Below, in pieces: positions 9,442 to 17,890 of a DNA stretch of 64,000 nt. Each line of letters starts with the position of its first letter. The first letter of the stretch is position 1. The notes below the pieces were generated by a model. The model ran no database searches and was not told the DNA's origin. It was given only the letters and a program-made list of their open reading frames with translations. The position numbers and the translations under genes are program-made. Source of the DNA: Anaerocaecibacter muris (lineage in GTDB: Bacteria; Bacillota; Clostridia; Christensenellales; Pumilibacteraceae); assembly GCF_943192945.1 (NCBI RefSeq), contig NZ_CALPCE010000002.1, forward strand, positions 1 through 64,000, read 5' to 3'.

Positions 9442-9470
9442 TTGACAACGCGCGATTATTGTCGTACAAT
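9442..9470 (+). promoter_or_regulatory. Promoter of the symporter-ribokinase operon
   Basis: TTGACA, 17 bases, TACAAT; about 30 bases before the TTG start codon of the symporter. Confidence 0.8.
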
Positions 9471-9502
9471 ATAAACGTATTATACGATAGGGAATTATCG
9501 CT

Positions 9503-11356
9503 TTGGAAGTAGTTTTAAGTGTATTAACGCTGATCGCGGGGCTGGGCGTGCTTATGATAGGCATGCACATGTTAAGCGAGGGCTTGGAGCGCAGTGCGGG
9601 CAAGGGCATGCGCAAGCTGTTCGGCAAAATAAGCGACAACCGTTTTGCGGGCGTGGGCGTGGGCGCGGTGGCGACGGTGCTTGTCAATTCGTCCGCGGCG
9701 ACCACCGTCATGGTTATCGGTTTTGTCAATGCCGGACTTATGACGCTTGTTCAGGCTACGGCGATAATAATGGGCGCGAACATAGGCACGACGTTGACGG
9801 GTATTATCGTCGCTCTATCGGGATTCAGTTTGAGCGGGTTCATGGGCGTGCTTGCGTTTATCGGCGTGGCTGTCGGCATGATTTCCAAAAACGCTACCGT
9901 AAAAAAGATAGGCTTTGCAATATCGGGACTCGGTCTTATGTTCGTCGGTTTGGGGCTTATGAGCGACACGTTTAAAACGTCGCCCGCAATAAGCGCCGCG
10001 CTTACCGGAGTGTTTGAAAAAGTCAGCTTTCCGTTGGTTTTAATACTTATCGGCATTGTTTGTACCGCGCTGTTTCAGTCGTCCGCCGCAATGACGGCTA
10101 TACTTGTCACCATGTCGGGCGCGGGCATTATTCCTATGGGCAGCGCTTTGTTTGTAATACTCGGAACCAACATAGGCACGTGCGTTACGGCTATTATCGC
10201 GTCGCTGGGCGCGAGCACCAACGCCAAGCGCACGGCAGTCATACACTTATTGTTCAACGCGATCGGCACGTTTGTTTTTGCCGTGTTCATTTGGATATTC
10301 AAAGACGACGTCGTGTGGCTGTTAGGCAAGATGGCGAGCAAGCCGCAAATGCAAGTGGCGTTGTTTCACGTGTTTTTCAACCTGATTACTACGGCGTTGC
10401 TCATGCCGTTCATCAAGCCGTTGACGAGGCTTGCGTCGTGGCTGGTGCGCGAAAAGCACGGCGGCGAGGACGAAGCCCCGCACATGTATTACATAGACGA
10501 CCGATTTTTGCAAACCCCGCCGATTGCCGTCGCGCAGGTCAAACTGGAAGTCAACCACATGGCGGAAATGGCGCAGAAAAATCTCAAACGCGCAATGTCC
10601 GCAGTGCTTACTCAAAACACCGCCGAGCGCGACAAGGTCGAGCGCGACGAACAACGCATCAACTTTGTTCATAAAGGCGTTAGCCGCTATCTTATAAAAC
10701 TTTCGTCGCAAGCGCTTTCGCGCTCCGACGAAAAGTTTGTCGGGTCGCTCCACCACGTCGTCGGCGACATCGAGCGCATAGCCGACCACGCGCAAAACTT
10801 TATGGAGGACGCGCAGAGTATGCGCGAGAACGACTGCTCGTTCACCCAAAACGCGCTGGACGAGTTGGAGGATATGTACGACAGGGTAATGACAATGTTC
10901 GACGAAGCTATGTACATTTTCCAAAACAACGACGTGGGCAGGCTTAACGGGTTTGCGAACATGGAGCAGGAATTGGACATGATAAAGCGCACGCTCGGCG
11001 ATAACCACATAGCGCGGCTCAATGCGGGCGGGTGCTCGGTGGAGAGCGGGACGCATTTCTATTCGATAATAAGCGCGCTGGAACGTATCGGCGACCACCT
11101 TACAAACATAGCGTTTTCCATCAAGTCGCCGTCGGGTTCGCAACGCGAGGCTATGGAAAAGATTAACGAGGAACAAAAAAAGCGCGCTCACGAGCGCAAA
11201 AACAGCGGCAAGAGCTTGCAGGTTTTGTCCGAGCCAAAGCGCGCGAGCGCGGCGTCCGAGGCGGAAATAGCGGCGGCGCAAGCGGATAGCGGCAAAGCGG
11301 CGGAAGTCGCGAACGACGACGACCATACTAATACGGAACAAGGAGTTGCGTTATGA
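9503..11356 (+). CDS. Na/phosphate cotransporter family protein with PhoU-like domain
   Basis: Membrane symporter of the NptA/YjbB type (Na/Pi-cotransporter II family). It has two inverted repeats, each with a QSSA/NSSA loop (VNSSAATT near 53-60, FQSSAAMT near 191-198) and a GANIGTT/GTNIGTC segment. A C-terminal cytosolic PhoU-like helical domain covers about 340-560, followed by an Ala/Lys-rich tail. It starts with TTG and has only a weak ribosome site. The stop codon overlaps the ribokinase ATG by 4 bases, so the two are coupled. Whether it carries phosphate in or out is not visible. Confidence 0.92.
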   Translation: MEVVLSVLTLIAGLGVLMIGMHMLSEGLERSAGKGMRKLFGKISDNRFAGVGVGAVATVLVNSSAATTVMVIGFVNAGLMTLVQATAIIMGANIGTTLTGIIVALSGFSLSGFMGVLAFIGVAVGMISKNATVKKIGFAISGLGLMFVGLGLMSDTFKTSPAISAALTGVFEKVSFPLVLILIGIVCTALFQSSAAMTAILVTMSGAGIIPMGSALFVILGTNIGTCVTAIIASLGASTNAKRTAVIHLLFNAIGTFVFAVFIWIFKDDVVWLLGKMASKPQMQVALFHVFFNLITTALLMPFIKPLTRLASWLVREKHGGEDEAPHMYYIDDRFLQTPPIAVAQVKLEVNHMAEMAQKNLKRAMSAVLTQNTAERDKVERDEQRINFVHKGVSRYLIKLSSQALSRSDEKFVGSLHHVVGDIERIADHAQNFMEDAQSMRENDCSFTQNALDELEDMYDRVMTMFDEAMYIFQNNDVGRLNGFANMEQELDMIKRTLGDNHIARLNAGGCSVESGTHFYSIISALERIGDHLTNIAFSIKSPSGSQREAMEKINEEQKKRAHERKNSGKSLQVLSEPKRASAASEAEIAAAQADSGKAAEVANDDDHTNTEQGVAL

Positions 11357-12303
11357 TTTACGTGCTGGGCAGTATCAATAACGACGTTTCGCTCGAACTC
11401 GAACGCATACCCAAAAAGGGCGAAACCATAATAGCCGACGGGTGTCGTATGGGCTTGGGCGGCAAAGGCGCGAACCAAGCCGTTGCAATCGCGCGGCTCG
11501 CCATGCGCGGCGCGGACAAAGCGCACAAAGCCGTTAAAATGATAGGGCTTGTCGGCAACGACGCGGTCGGCACGGAAATGATAAACAAGCTGGACGCGGC
11601 TAACGTCGATACCGAGTTTGTTCGGCAGGTCAACAGGGCGACGGGTACGGCGATAATCGCGCTTACGGGCAAGGATAAAGACAACCGCATTATAGTTTAC
11701 AGCGGAGCGAACCTCGGTTTGAGTAAGTCGGACGTGGACGAAGCGCTTGAACACGCGACGAGCGCGGACACGCTGCTGTGTCAACTCGAAGTGCCGCTGT
11801 ACATAGTCGCTTACGCGCTGCGCAAGGCGCACGCCATAGGCATGACGACGGTGCTTAACCCCGCGCCCGCCAAAGAACTGCCCGACGATTTTTATTACAA
11901 CGTGGACTTGATTGTGCCCAACGAAACGGAAACGCAAATTCTTACGGGCATAAACCCCAAAGACTGGGATTCTCAACTTGCCGCAATGCGCGTATTCCAC
12001 GAGCGCGGCGTGCGCTACGTCGTGCTTACGCTGGGTGCGAACGGCGCGGCAATATCCGATAACGGCAAGCTCATATCGCACATACCCGCGTGCAAAACCA
12101 CGGTAGCGGACACGACGGCGGCGGGCGATACGTTTGTCGGCGCGCTGTCGCTCACGTACCCGCATGTCGGCATGTACTCTTTTAAAGAAGCGTGCCTGTT
12201 TGCTACCAAGGCGTCGTCTATAACTGTGTCGCGGCGGGGCGCGGCGGAGAGTATTCCGTCGTTCGACGAAGTGTGTTCGCTTTACAGCAACGTCATAAAA
12301 TAA
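11353..12303 (+). CDS. rbsK: Ribokinase (PfkB family)
   Basis: Phosphorylates ribose or a related sugar/nucleoside with ATP in the cytoplasm. The 316 residues show the PfkB N-terminal motif (GLGGKGANQAVAIARLA), and near the C-terminus DTTAAGDTFVGAL with the catalytic Asp of the GAGD-type motif. AAGGAG in the end of the symporter gene is its ribosome site and the ATGA overlap couples the two. No ribose transporter or RbsR regulator is nearby, so ribose as substrate follows only from family resemblance. Confidence 0.88.
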   Translation: MIYVLGSINNDVSLELERIPKKGETIIADGCRMGLGGKGANQAVAIARLAMRGADKAHKAVKMIGLVGNDAVGTEMINKLDAANVDTEFVRQVNRATGTAIIALTGKDKDNRIIVYSGANLGLSKSDVDEALEHATSADTLLCQLEVPLYIVAYALRKAHAIGMTTVLNPAPAKELPDDFYYNVDLIVPNETETQILTGINPKDWDSQLAAMRVFHERGVRYVVLTLGANGAAISDNGKLISHIPACKTTVADTTAAGDTFVGALSLTYPHVGMYSFKEACLFATKASSITVSRRGAAESIPSFDEVCSLYSNVIK

Positions 12304-12340
12304 CAGAGCAGGGCGTTTTATCTTTTATTATTAAGACAAT

Positions 12341-12374
12341 AAAAAACCTCGAAGTTTGTACTTCGAGGTTTTTG
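12341..12374. terminator. Bidirectional terminator
   Basis: An 11-bp AACCTCGAAGT stem with TTGT loop, flanked by A and T runs, sits between the convergent ribokinase and membrane protein genes. Confidence 0.92.
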
Positions 12375-12393
12375 TTATAAACCGATTAAGCTA

Positions 12394-13062
12394 TTAAAGC
12401 GCGTCGTCTTTCTGTTCGGGCTGAACAGCGTCTGTCGCGGGTTGTGCGGTTGCCGCCTGTTCTGTCGCGGGCTGCGCCGTAGCCGCAGGCTGTTCGGTCG
12501 CGCCTGCATTGTCCGCCGCAACGTTGAACATAAAGCGTTTGTGCATCGTTACACCGCTTGCCGCCGCCGCGATAAGTCCGCCGATAAAGCCGAGGTATAT
12601 GCCCGCGCCGGCGTTTATGGAAACGGACGCGCGAAGTATGGCTTCGATTGCGGGGTCGCTTGTGCCTGCTTCCGCCATAGCGAAATTAATTATTGCGTCC
12701 TCGACGTCGCCTGCGAGAATAATGCCTGAAACAAGGATAAGAATCGCGCCGACCGCCGTAACCGCAATGCTTGCGATGTGGAGCGGAAGTATGTGCTTTT
12801 TAAATTTGTTGCGTAAGCCGAGATCTGCGCAAATCATAATTATGCCGACAATGGTTACGATAAACGAAAGTAAAGCAAACGTGTTGCTTATACCTAAAGT
12901 CGAAAAGTCTTCGTCGAACAGACTTATGTTGCCCGACACGCCCGGTATATCCGACGCGCTGTTGACTACGCCGATGAACATGCCGCCCAAAAGCAGACCA
13001 AAGCCGAGTCCGGTCAGGCAAGTCATTGCATAGAAGACTTTGTTTTTGATTTTTCCTGCCAT
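12394..13062 (-). CDS. Four-helix membrane protein with AQPAT-rich tail, paralogue of the 23.3 kb gene
   Basis: 222 residues with four predicted membrane helices (about 12-34, 58-79, 92-115, 138-165) and a C-terminal low-complexity tail of repeated ATAQPATEQ-like units. The fourth helix contains GIYLGFIGGLIAAA, which matches GIWLGFIGGLVAAV in the protein at 23253-23759. The helix order and the ILVSGIILAGD / VLVAGLVLAGD segment also agree, so the two are paralogues. GGAGG lies before the ATG. The promoter spacer holds 12 consecutive G:C pairs, which suggests expression may vary between cells. Function unknown. Confidence 0.75.
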   Translation of the reverse strand: MAGKIKNKVFYAMTCLTGLGFGLLLGGMFIGVVNSASDIPGVSGNISLFDEDFSTLGISNTFALLSFIVTIVGIIMICADLGLRNKFKKHILPLHIASIAVTAVGAILILVSGIILAGDVEDAIINFAMAEAGTSDPAIEAILRASVSINAGAGIYLGFIGGLIAAAASGVTMHKRFMFNVAADNAGATEQPAATAQPATEQAATAQPATDAVQPEQKDDAL

Positions 13063-13094
13063 TTTATCCTCCGATGAGTGATTTTAGTGAGTAT

Positions 13095-13124
13095 ATAATA
13101 GCACGGGGGGGGGGGGTATGTCAA
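13095..13124 (-). promoter_or_regulatory. Promoter with a 12-base poly-C spacer (possible slipped-strand switch)
   Basis: Minus-strand TTGACA (13124-13119), an 18-base spacer that is mostly 12 C (plus-strand G run 13105-13116), then TATTAT (13100-13095). The paralogue at 23.3 kb has the same boxes but a 17-base spacer of mixed sequence. Confidence 0.7.
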
Positions 13125-13142
13125 TAGTTTTTAAGTGTATAA

Positions 13143-13199
13143 ATGAAAAACGCCGCAAAATTGCGTAATTTCCATGTGGAATATTTACACGTTGCGGCG
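13143..13199 (-). terminator. Probable spo0A terminator
   Basis: CGCCGCAA/TTGCGGCG arms enclose a smaller inner hairpin, and a T-run follows on the minus strand, just downstream of the spo0A stop. Confidence 0.65.
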
Positions 13200-13226
13200 C
13201 ATTACGTTTGTGGGAGCGGTAAAAGT

Positions 13227-13955
13227 TTAAACGCTTTCGAGCAACATTTTGTCCGCGACGAGCGCGATGAATTCGCCGTTTGTCGGCTTTTCGTTGTGGT
13301 TGTACACGCGCACGCCGAACAGGGTGTTGATGTTTTCTATCTTGCCTCTGTTCCATGCGACTTCTATCGCGTGACGAATGGCGCGTTCCACTTTGCTCGG
13401 GCTTGTGTTAAAGTGTTCGGCGACTTCGGGATAGAGTTTTTTGGTTATGGAATTTATAATTTCGGGACTGTCGATAGTCATTTTTATGGCTTCGCGCAAG
13501 TACTGATAACCTTTAATATGCGCGGGGATACCGACTGTGATAAAAATATTGCTTATTTTTTCGTCCATGGAACGGTTTTTGGCGGTCGGGCGTTTGCTGT
13601 TGACCGCCTCTATAATACGTTCGTCGAGCACTCCGAACGACACGGGTTTCATCATATAAAAGTCCGCGCCCAAGTTCATTGCCTTGGATATAAAAGCGTC
13701 CTGCGACAGCGCGGACACCACGATTATCTTCATACTGCCTTTATTAACCCGTTCGAGCACGGAAAATCCGTCGAGCGTCGGCATGACGAGATCGAGTAAC
13801 AGTACGTCCGGTCTGACGGCGTCCAGCCGTTCCAACGCATCTTTGCCGTTCGACGCGGTTTCCACAAGCTCTATCTTGTCCGAAACGGCAAAGTGCGTTC
13901 GGGCGTTAGCCACAAATTCTTCGTTGTCGTCGCAGACCATTACACGGATTTTCAT
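13227..13955 (-). CDS. spo0A: Sporulation response regulator Spo0A
   Basis: Master regulator of sporulation, a DNA-binding response regulator. The receiver domain (1-120) has the acidic pair D9/D10, phosphoacceptor D55 in LLLDLVMP, S80 and K102. The C-terminal effector domain (about 140-242) carries the near-invariant recognition helix SPSKVERAIRHAIEVAW. 242 residues is slightly shorter than the Bacillus protein because of a short linker. AAGGAG precedes the ATG. A sigma-A promoter and one 0A box lie upstream, so autoregulation is likely. It is transcribed alone; spoIVB, often its neighbour, is not here. Confidence 0.97.
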   Translation of the reverse strand: MKIRVMVCDDNEEFVANARTHFAVSDKIELVETASNGKDALERLDAVRPDVLLLDLVMPTLDGFSVLERVNKGSMKIIVVSALSQDAFISKAMNLGADFYMMKPVSFGVLDERIIEAVNSKRPTAKNRSMDEKISNIFITVGIPAHIKGYQYLREAIKMTIDSPEIINSITKKLYPEVAEHFNTSPSKVERAIRHAIEVAWNRGKIENINTLFGVRVYNHNEKPTNGEFIALVADKMLLESV

Positions 13956-13994
13956 ATAAGTTTCAGGCTCCTTTTTTCTCGCTGATTTAATAAA

Positions 13995-14023
13995 ATTATA
14001 CCATTTTCACCCATTATTTTCAA
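13995..14023 (-). promoter_or_regulatory. spo0A promoter
   Basis: Minus-strand TTGAAA (14023-14018), 17 bases, TATAAT (14000-13995), about 40 bases before the spo0A ATG. Confidence 0.82.
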
Positions 14024-14054
14024 GTTTCGCATACATGCGTAAACGGACTGCTTT

Positions 14055-14061
14055 TGTCGAA
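14055..14061 (+). promoter_or_regulatory. Candidate Spo0A-binding site (0A box)
   Basis: TTTTGTCGAATT contains the core TGTCGAA recognised by Spo0A in Bacillus and Clostridium. It lies 32 bases upstream of the spo0A -35 box in the spo0A-degV intergenic region. One 7-base match can occur by chance; the position gives it weight. Confidence 0.5.
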
Positions 14062-14271
14062 TTACCGACTGATTTTGACGGAAAATAGCGAAACGCTTGC
14101 GGACGCGGTCGGAAACGCTCCTTTATCGGGTGTTTTTAAAAATGTCACATAATAATAAAAAATGTGTATTATTTTACAAAATCATTGTTTTGCAAAGGTA
14201 TAATATATGAAAACGCTATGAAAAAGGTGTGGCGTATAGTATAATGATAGCAACAAAAGGAGGAAGTCAAT

Positions 14272-15138
14272 ATGCGGTTTACACTTTCAACGGACACCGT
14301 TTGCGACGTATTTAAAAGCGAGCTCAAAGCGCGCGGAATAGACTATGTGTCTACATACTACACTGTCGACGGCGTGGAGCACAAGGATGAAATAACGTCC
14401 GACGACGAGATTAAAGAATTTTACGACAAGATACGCGGCGGCGAAATGCCTACGACTTCGCAGGTCACTCAAAACGATTACGAGGAGTTTTTCGGCAATC
14501 TTATAAACAAGTGCGACGGGGATATCGTGCACGTCACGATTTCGTCGGGCTTGACGTCCTCGCCGTTGTCGGCGCGGTACGTCGCCGAGCAGATTTACGA
14601 AAAGACGGGGCGACGCATTTACATAGTGGATTCGCTGGGCGCGACGATAGCCACTCGGCACATTGTGGACGAGGCGGAGCGGCTGCGCGACGCGGACGTT
14701 CCCGCAGAGCAAGCCGTCGAACGGCTTAACGACATGGTCAATCATATTCACACGTGGTTCATGCCTACCGATCTTATGCACTTAAAGCGTGGCGGCAGAG
14801 TGTCGGGTCCGTCGGCGTATATCGGAACCGCGCTCAACATTAAGCCTATTTTGCAGTTCGACGCGTCGGGCGCGCTTGTGGTCAAGCAAAAGAAGATAGG
14901 CGCGGGCAAGGGCATTGCGGCGATGATAGACATATTCAAAACCACGTCGGCAAAACAGCCGCACAAGGTTTACATAGCGAGCGCGGACAGCGATCTTGCG
15001 GAAGGCATGCTCAAAAAGGCGCAAGCCGCTCGACCCGATTGCGACATAGAGATTGCGTGGATCGGACCGGTTATCGGCGCGCACACGGGCGTGAACGCCG
15101 TGGGAATATCGTTTTTATCGGACTCCGTGCGCGAATAG
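14272..15138 (+). CDS. DegV family fatty-acid-binding protein (first of three)
   Basis: DegV/FakB proteins bind one fatty acid between two domains and present it to the kinase FakA for phosphorylation. The 288-residue product has the N-terminal DxxCD-like start (STDTVCDV), the TSQVT segment, SSGLTSS near 84-90 and the conserved DLMHLKRGGRVSG at about 166-178. AAAGGAGG lies before the ATG. It is followed after 60 and 49 bases by two paralogues, and the three share long nearly identical stretches. No fakA-like DAK kinase gene is in the window. Confidence 0.93.
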   Translation: MRFTLSTDTVCDVFKSELKARGIDYVSTYYTVDGVEHKDEITSDDEIKEFYDKIRGGEMPTTSQVTQNDYEEFFGNLINKCDGDIVHVTISSGLTSSPLSARYVAEQIYEKTGRRIYIVDSLGATIATRHIVDEAERLRDADVPAEQAVERLNDMVNHIHTWFMPTDLMHLKRGGRVSGPSAYIGTALNIKPILQFDASGALVVKQKKIGAGKGIAAMIDIFKTTSAKQPHKVYIASADSDLAEGMLKKAQAARPDCDIEIAWIGPVIGAHTGVNAVGISFLSDSVRE

Positions 15139-15198
15139 TCGCGGCGAGCCGTTACAAAAAACTTATAGACAATTATTTTTTACAAGGAGAAAACGGAA

Positions 15199-16065
15199 AT
15201 GAGTTTTACGTTATCGGCGGATACGTCCTGCGACATTTTGCGCAACGAAATGACGGCGCGCGGTATAGAATATCGCCCGCTTGTGTACACGATAGACGAC
15301 GTTCCGCACTTTGACGAATTTACCAAAGACGAGGACTACAAGGGATTTTACGACCAAATCCGCGCGGGTAAAATGCCCACGACCTCGCAGATAAACATTG
15401 TCGAACACGAGGAGTTTTTTGAAACGTTGCTTGACAAGTACGAGGGCGACATAGTGCACGTAACTCTGTCGTCGGGGTTGTCGAGCACCTACGCGAGCGC
15501 GTGCAAAGCCGCCGAAAACGTCAACGAAAAACACGGCAAGCGCGTGTACGTCGTGGACTCTTTGGGCGCGACGATAGCTACCCGTCACGTCGTGGACGAG
15601 GCGCAACGCCTGCGCGACGGGGGCGTGTGCGCGGCGGACGCGGCGGAACAACTCAAACAGTTTACGTACAAACTCCAAACTTGGTTTATGCCTACCGACC
15701 TTATGCACTTAAAGCGGGGCGGCAGAGTGTCGGGCCCGTCAGCGTATATCGGAACCGCGCTCAACATAAAACCTATAATCAACTTCGACAAGTACGGCGC
15801 GCTTGCGGTCGTTCAAAAAAAGATGGGCGCGGGCAAGGGCATTGCCGCCATGGTCGAAGCGTTTAAAAAATTGAGCGCCGCCGTGCCGCACAAAGTTTAC
15901 ATAGCGAGCGCGGACAGCGAGTTTGCGGAGGAGCTTTTGCAAAAAGCGAAAGCGGTCAGACCCGATTGTCAATTCGAGATCGGCTGGATAGGACCCGTAA
16001 TCGGCGCGCATACAGGCTGTAACGCCGTGGGTATTTCGTTCGTATCGGACAGCTCGCGCGCGTAA
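15199..16065 (+). CDS. DegV family fatty-acid-binding protein (second of three)
   Basis: 288 residues, collinear with the first copy. It shares TTSQIN, SSGLSSTYASACKAAENVNE and DLMHLKRGGRVSGPSAYIGT. In its N-terminal third it is closer to the third copy (DEDYKGFYDQIRAGKMPTTS is identical in both), which suggests the second and third copies arose by the more recent duplication. AAGGAG precedes the ATG. Differences between copies lie mainly in the residues lining the region between the domains, which fits different acyl-chain preferences, but this is inference. Confidence 0.92.
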   Translation: MSFTLSADTSCDILRNEMTARGIEYRPLVYTIDDVPHFDEFTKDEDYKGFYDQIRAGKMPTTSQINIVEHEEFFETLLDKYEGDIVHVTLSSGLSSTYASACKAAENVNEKHGKRVYVVDSLGATIATRHVVDEAQRLRDGGVCAADAAEQLKQFTYKLQTWFMPTDLMHLKRGGRVSGPSAYIGTALNIKPIINFDKYGALAVVQKKMGAGKGIAAMVEAFKKLSAAVPHKVYIASADSEFAEELLQKAKAVRPDCQFEIGWIGPVIGAHTGCNAVGISFVSDSSRA

Positions 16066-16114
16066 CGCATATATCGGACATTCACAACTAACATTTTCAT
16101 ATTAAGGAGAAAAA

Positions 16115-16993
16115 ATGAAATTCGTATTGAGTAGCGACAGATCTTGCGACATATACTGCGGCGAAATGACCGCGCGCGGCATAGAATACATATCGCAGGT
16201 ATTTACAATCGACGAAGTTCCGCACGTGGACGACTTCGATAAGGACGAGGACTATAAGGGTTTTTACGACCAAATCCGCGCGGGCAAAATGCCCACGACC
16301 TCGCAAATCAACATTGCCGAACACGAGGAATTCTTTGAGAAATTACTCAACAAGTACGACTGCGACATAGTGCACTTGACGTTGTCGTCGGGGCTGTCGA
16401 GCACTTACGAAAGCGCGTGCAAAGCCGCCGAAAACATCAACGAAAAGTACGGCAAGCAACGCGTGTACGTTGCCGACTCTTTGGGCGCAACGGTCGTTCA
16501 GCGCATAGTGGTTGACGAGGCGGAACGCCTGCGCGACGCGGACGTGTCCGCGGCGGACGCGGTAAAAATGCTCGCCGATTTCAGTTCGCACGTACACGTG
16601 TGGTTCATGACTACCGACCTCATGCACTTAAAGCGGGGCGGCAGAGTGTCGGGCGCGTCGGCTGTCATAGGCACCGCGCTCAACATAAAACCCATACTTG
16701 TAATTAACAAGACGGGCGGACTGTCCGTCGTGCAAAAGAAAATAGGCGTTAGCAAGGGCATGGGCTATATGGCGGACATGTTCAAAAAATACAACGCCGA
16801 TTGCACGACCAAAGCGCGCGTGTACATACCGAGCGCGGACAGCGATTATGCCGAGCAGATGAAGCAGAAAATTTTGGAAATCCGCCCCGACTGCGAAGTG
16901 GTTATCGGCTGGGTCGGACCGGTTATCGGCGCGCACACGGGCGCGGGCATGGTGGGCGTGTGCTTCCTGTCCGACAAGCCGCGCGAAGTGTAA
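16115..16993 (+). CDS. DegV family fatty-acid-binding protein (third of three)
   Basis: 292 residues. It carries the family motifs (DLMHLKRGGRVSG near 167-179, GWVGPVIGAHTG near the end) with a four-residue C-terminal extension and Thr/Val changes in the mid-domain (MTTDLMH instead of MPTDLMH; GASAVIGT instead of GPSAYIGT). AAGGAG precedes the ATG. A terminator follows at 17027, closing the three-gene unit. Confidence 0.92.
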   Translation: MKFVLSSDRSCDIYCGEMTARGIEYISQVFTIDEVPHVDDFDKDEDYKGFYDQIRAGKMPTTSQINIAEHEEFFEKLLNKYDCDIVHLTLSSGLSSTYESACKAAENINEKYGKQRVYVADSLGATVVQRIVVDEAERLRDADVSAADAVKMLADFSSHVHVWFMTTDLMHLKRGGRVSGASAVIGTALNIKPILVINKTGGLSVVQKKIGVSKGMGYMADMFKKYNADCTTKARVYIPSADSDYAEQMKQKILEIRPDCEVVIGWVGPVIGAHTGAGMVGVCFLSDKPREV

Positions 16994-17026
16994 TTTTTAA
17001 GCGGAAAACTGTGATAATAAGCAAGC

Positions 17027-17056
17027 AAAGGAGCGGGCAATGCCGCTCTTTTTGTT
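17027..17056 (+). terminator. Terminator of the degV cluster
   Basis: GAGCGG-gcaatg-CCGCTC stem followed by TTTTTG, 34 bases after the third degV stop. Confidence 0.85.
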
Positions 17057-17116
17057 TTGTCGGGCATTTGAGCGAGCAAACCGAATCGCGGCAAAATTAT
17101 TAAGGTAGCAAAACGC

Positions 17117-17145
17117 TTGAAATTACGTCGCCGTTATAGTACAAT
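17117..17145 (+). promoter_or_regulatory. Promoter of the LoaP-like gene
   Basis: TTGAAA, 17 bases, TACAAT, followed by a leader of about 70 bases that contains GC-rich inverted segments. Confidence 0.75.
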
Positions 17146-17220
17146 ATTATCGGCGAGCCGCCGCATTTTTCCGCCGCCGCGCGTCGGGGCGGAAATTGCT
17201 TTATTAGTTGGAGAGGGTGC

Positions 17221-17787
17221 ATGAACGAGCCGTATTATTGGTATGTGTTATATGTCCGAACGGGCGCGGAAAATCGCGTGACCGACGACCTTAAAAGGTA
17301 CGTTTCGTCGCGCGCGCTCGGTTGCGACATAGACCCGTTTTGCCCCGAATCGGAATACTATTACCGCAACAAAAAGGACAGGCAGTTGGGCAGGACGTAT
17401 AAAAAACGCCCGCTGTTCCCGTCCTATGTGTTTGTGGAAACGTCCATGCCGCCCAAAGAATTTATGCGCGAATTCGGGTCGTACTTTTACGCGTCGCACG
17501 ACGTTATAAGGCTGTTGCGGTCGGGCGATTCGGATAGCGGCGTTGCGCTTCCGATCGACGAGCGCAGGCGGCTGGAATTTTTGCTCAAAGGTAAACGGTG
17601 CTTGGAGCGTTCCGTCGGATATATCGTCGGCGACAGGGTGTGCGTACAGGACGGACCGCTCAAAGACAGCGAAGGGCTAATAAAATACATCAACAGGCAC
17701 AACCGCTTTGCCGATATAGAAGTGGACATGTTCGGCGGCAAAGTCAAAGCGCGCGTCGCGCTGGAAATCGTGGAAAAAACGGAATAG
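17221..17787 (+). CDS. NusG-like specialised antiterminator (LoaP/UpxY type)
   Basis: Processive antitermination factor of the NusG family. The N-terminal NGN domain is marked by WYVLYVRTGAE at 8-18 and KKRPLFPSYVFVE near 61-73. The C-terminal KOW domain is marked by VGDRVCVQDGPLKDSEG near 138-154. LoaP factors bind RNA hairpins in the leaders of long antibiotic or polysaccharide operons. At 188 residues it fits LoaP better than the general NusG, which usually sits beside secE and rplK; those genes are absent here. GGAGAGGG precedes the ATG. Its target operon is not obvious in the window. Confidence 0.82.
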   Translation: MNEPYYWYVLYVRTGAENRVTDDLKRYVSSRALGCDIDPFCPESEYYYRNKKDRQLGRTYKKRPLFPSYVFVETSMPPKEFMREFGSYFYASHDVIRLLRSGDSDSGVALPIDERRRLEFLLKGKRCLERSVGYIVGDRVCVQDGPLKDSEGLIKYINRHNRFADIEVDMFGGKVKARVALEIVEKTE

Positions 17788-17890
17788 TTCGCGCACGCGA
17801 CCGTTCCGAGCAAAACAGTTGCGGGGTATAATAGTCGCACGCGGCGCGCGGTCGCGCCGTCGTTTTTGCGTATATAACGGCTATTAAGAC

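Larger units (their letters stand above)
13956..14271. other. Intergenic region between divergent spo0A and degV
   Basis: 316 bases without a gene. It holds the spo0A promoter, the 0A box and, toward degV, a TATAAT at 14240-14245 with no clear -35 box and an AAAGGAGG ribosome site. No RNA gene is visible. Confidence 0.6.
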
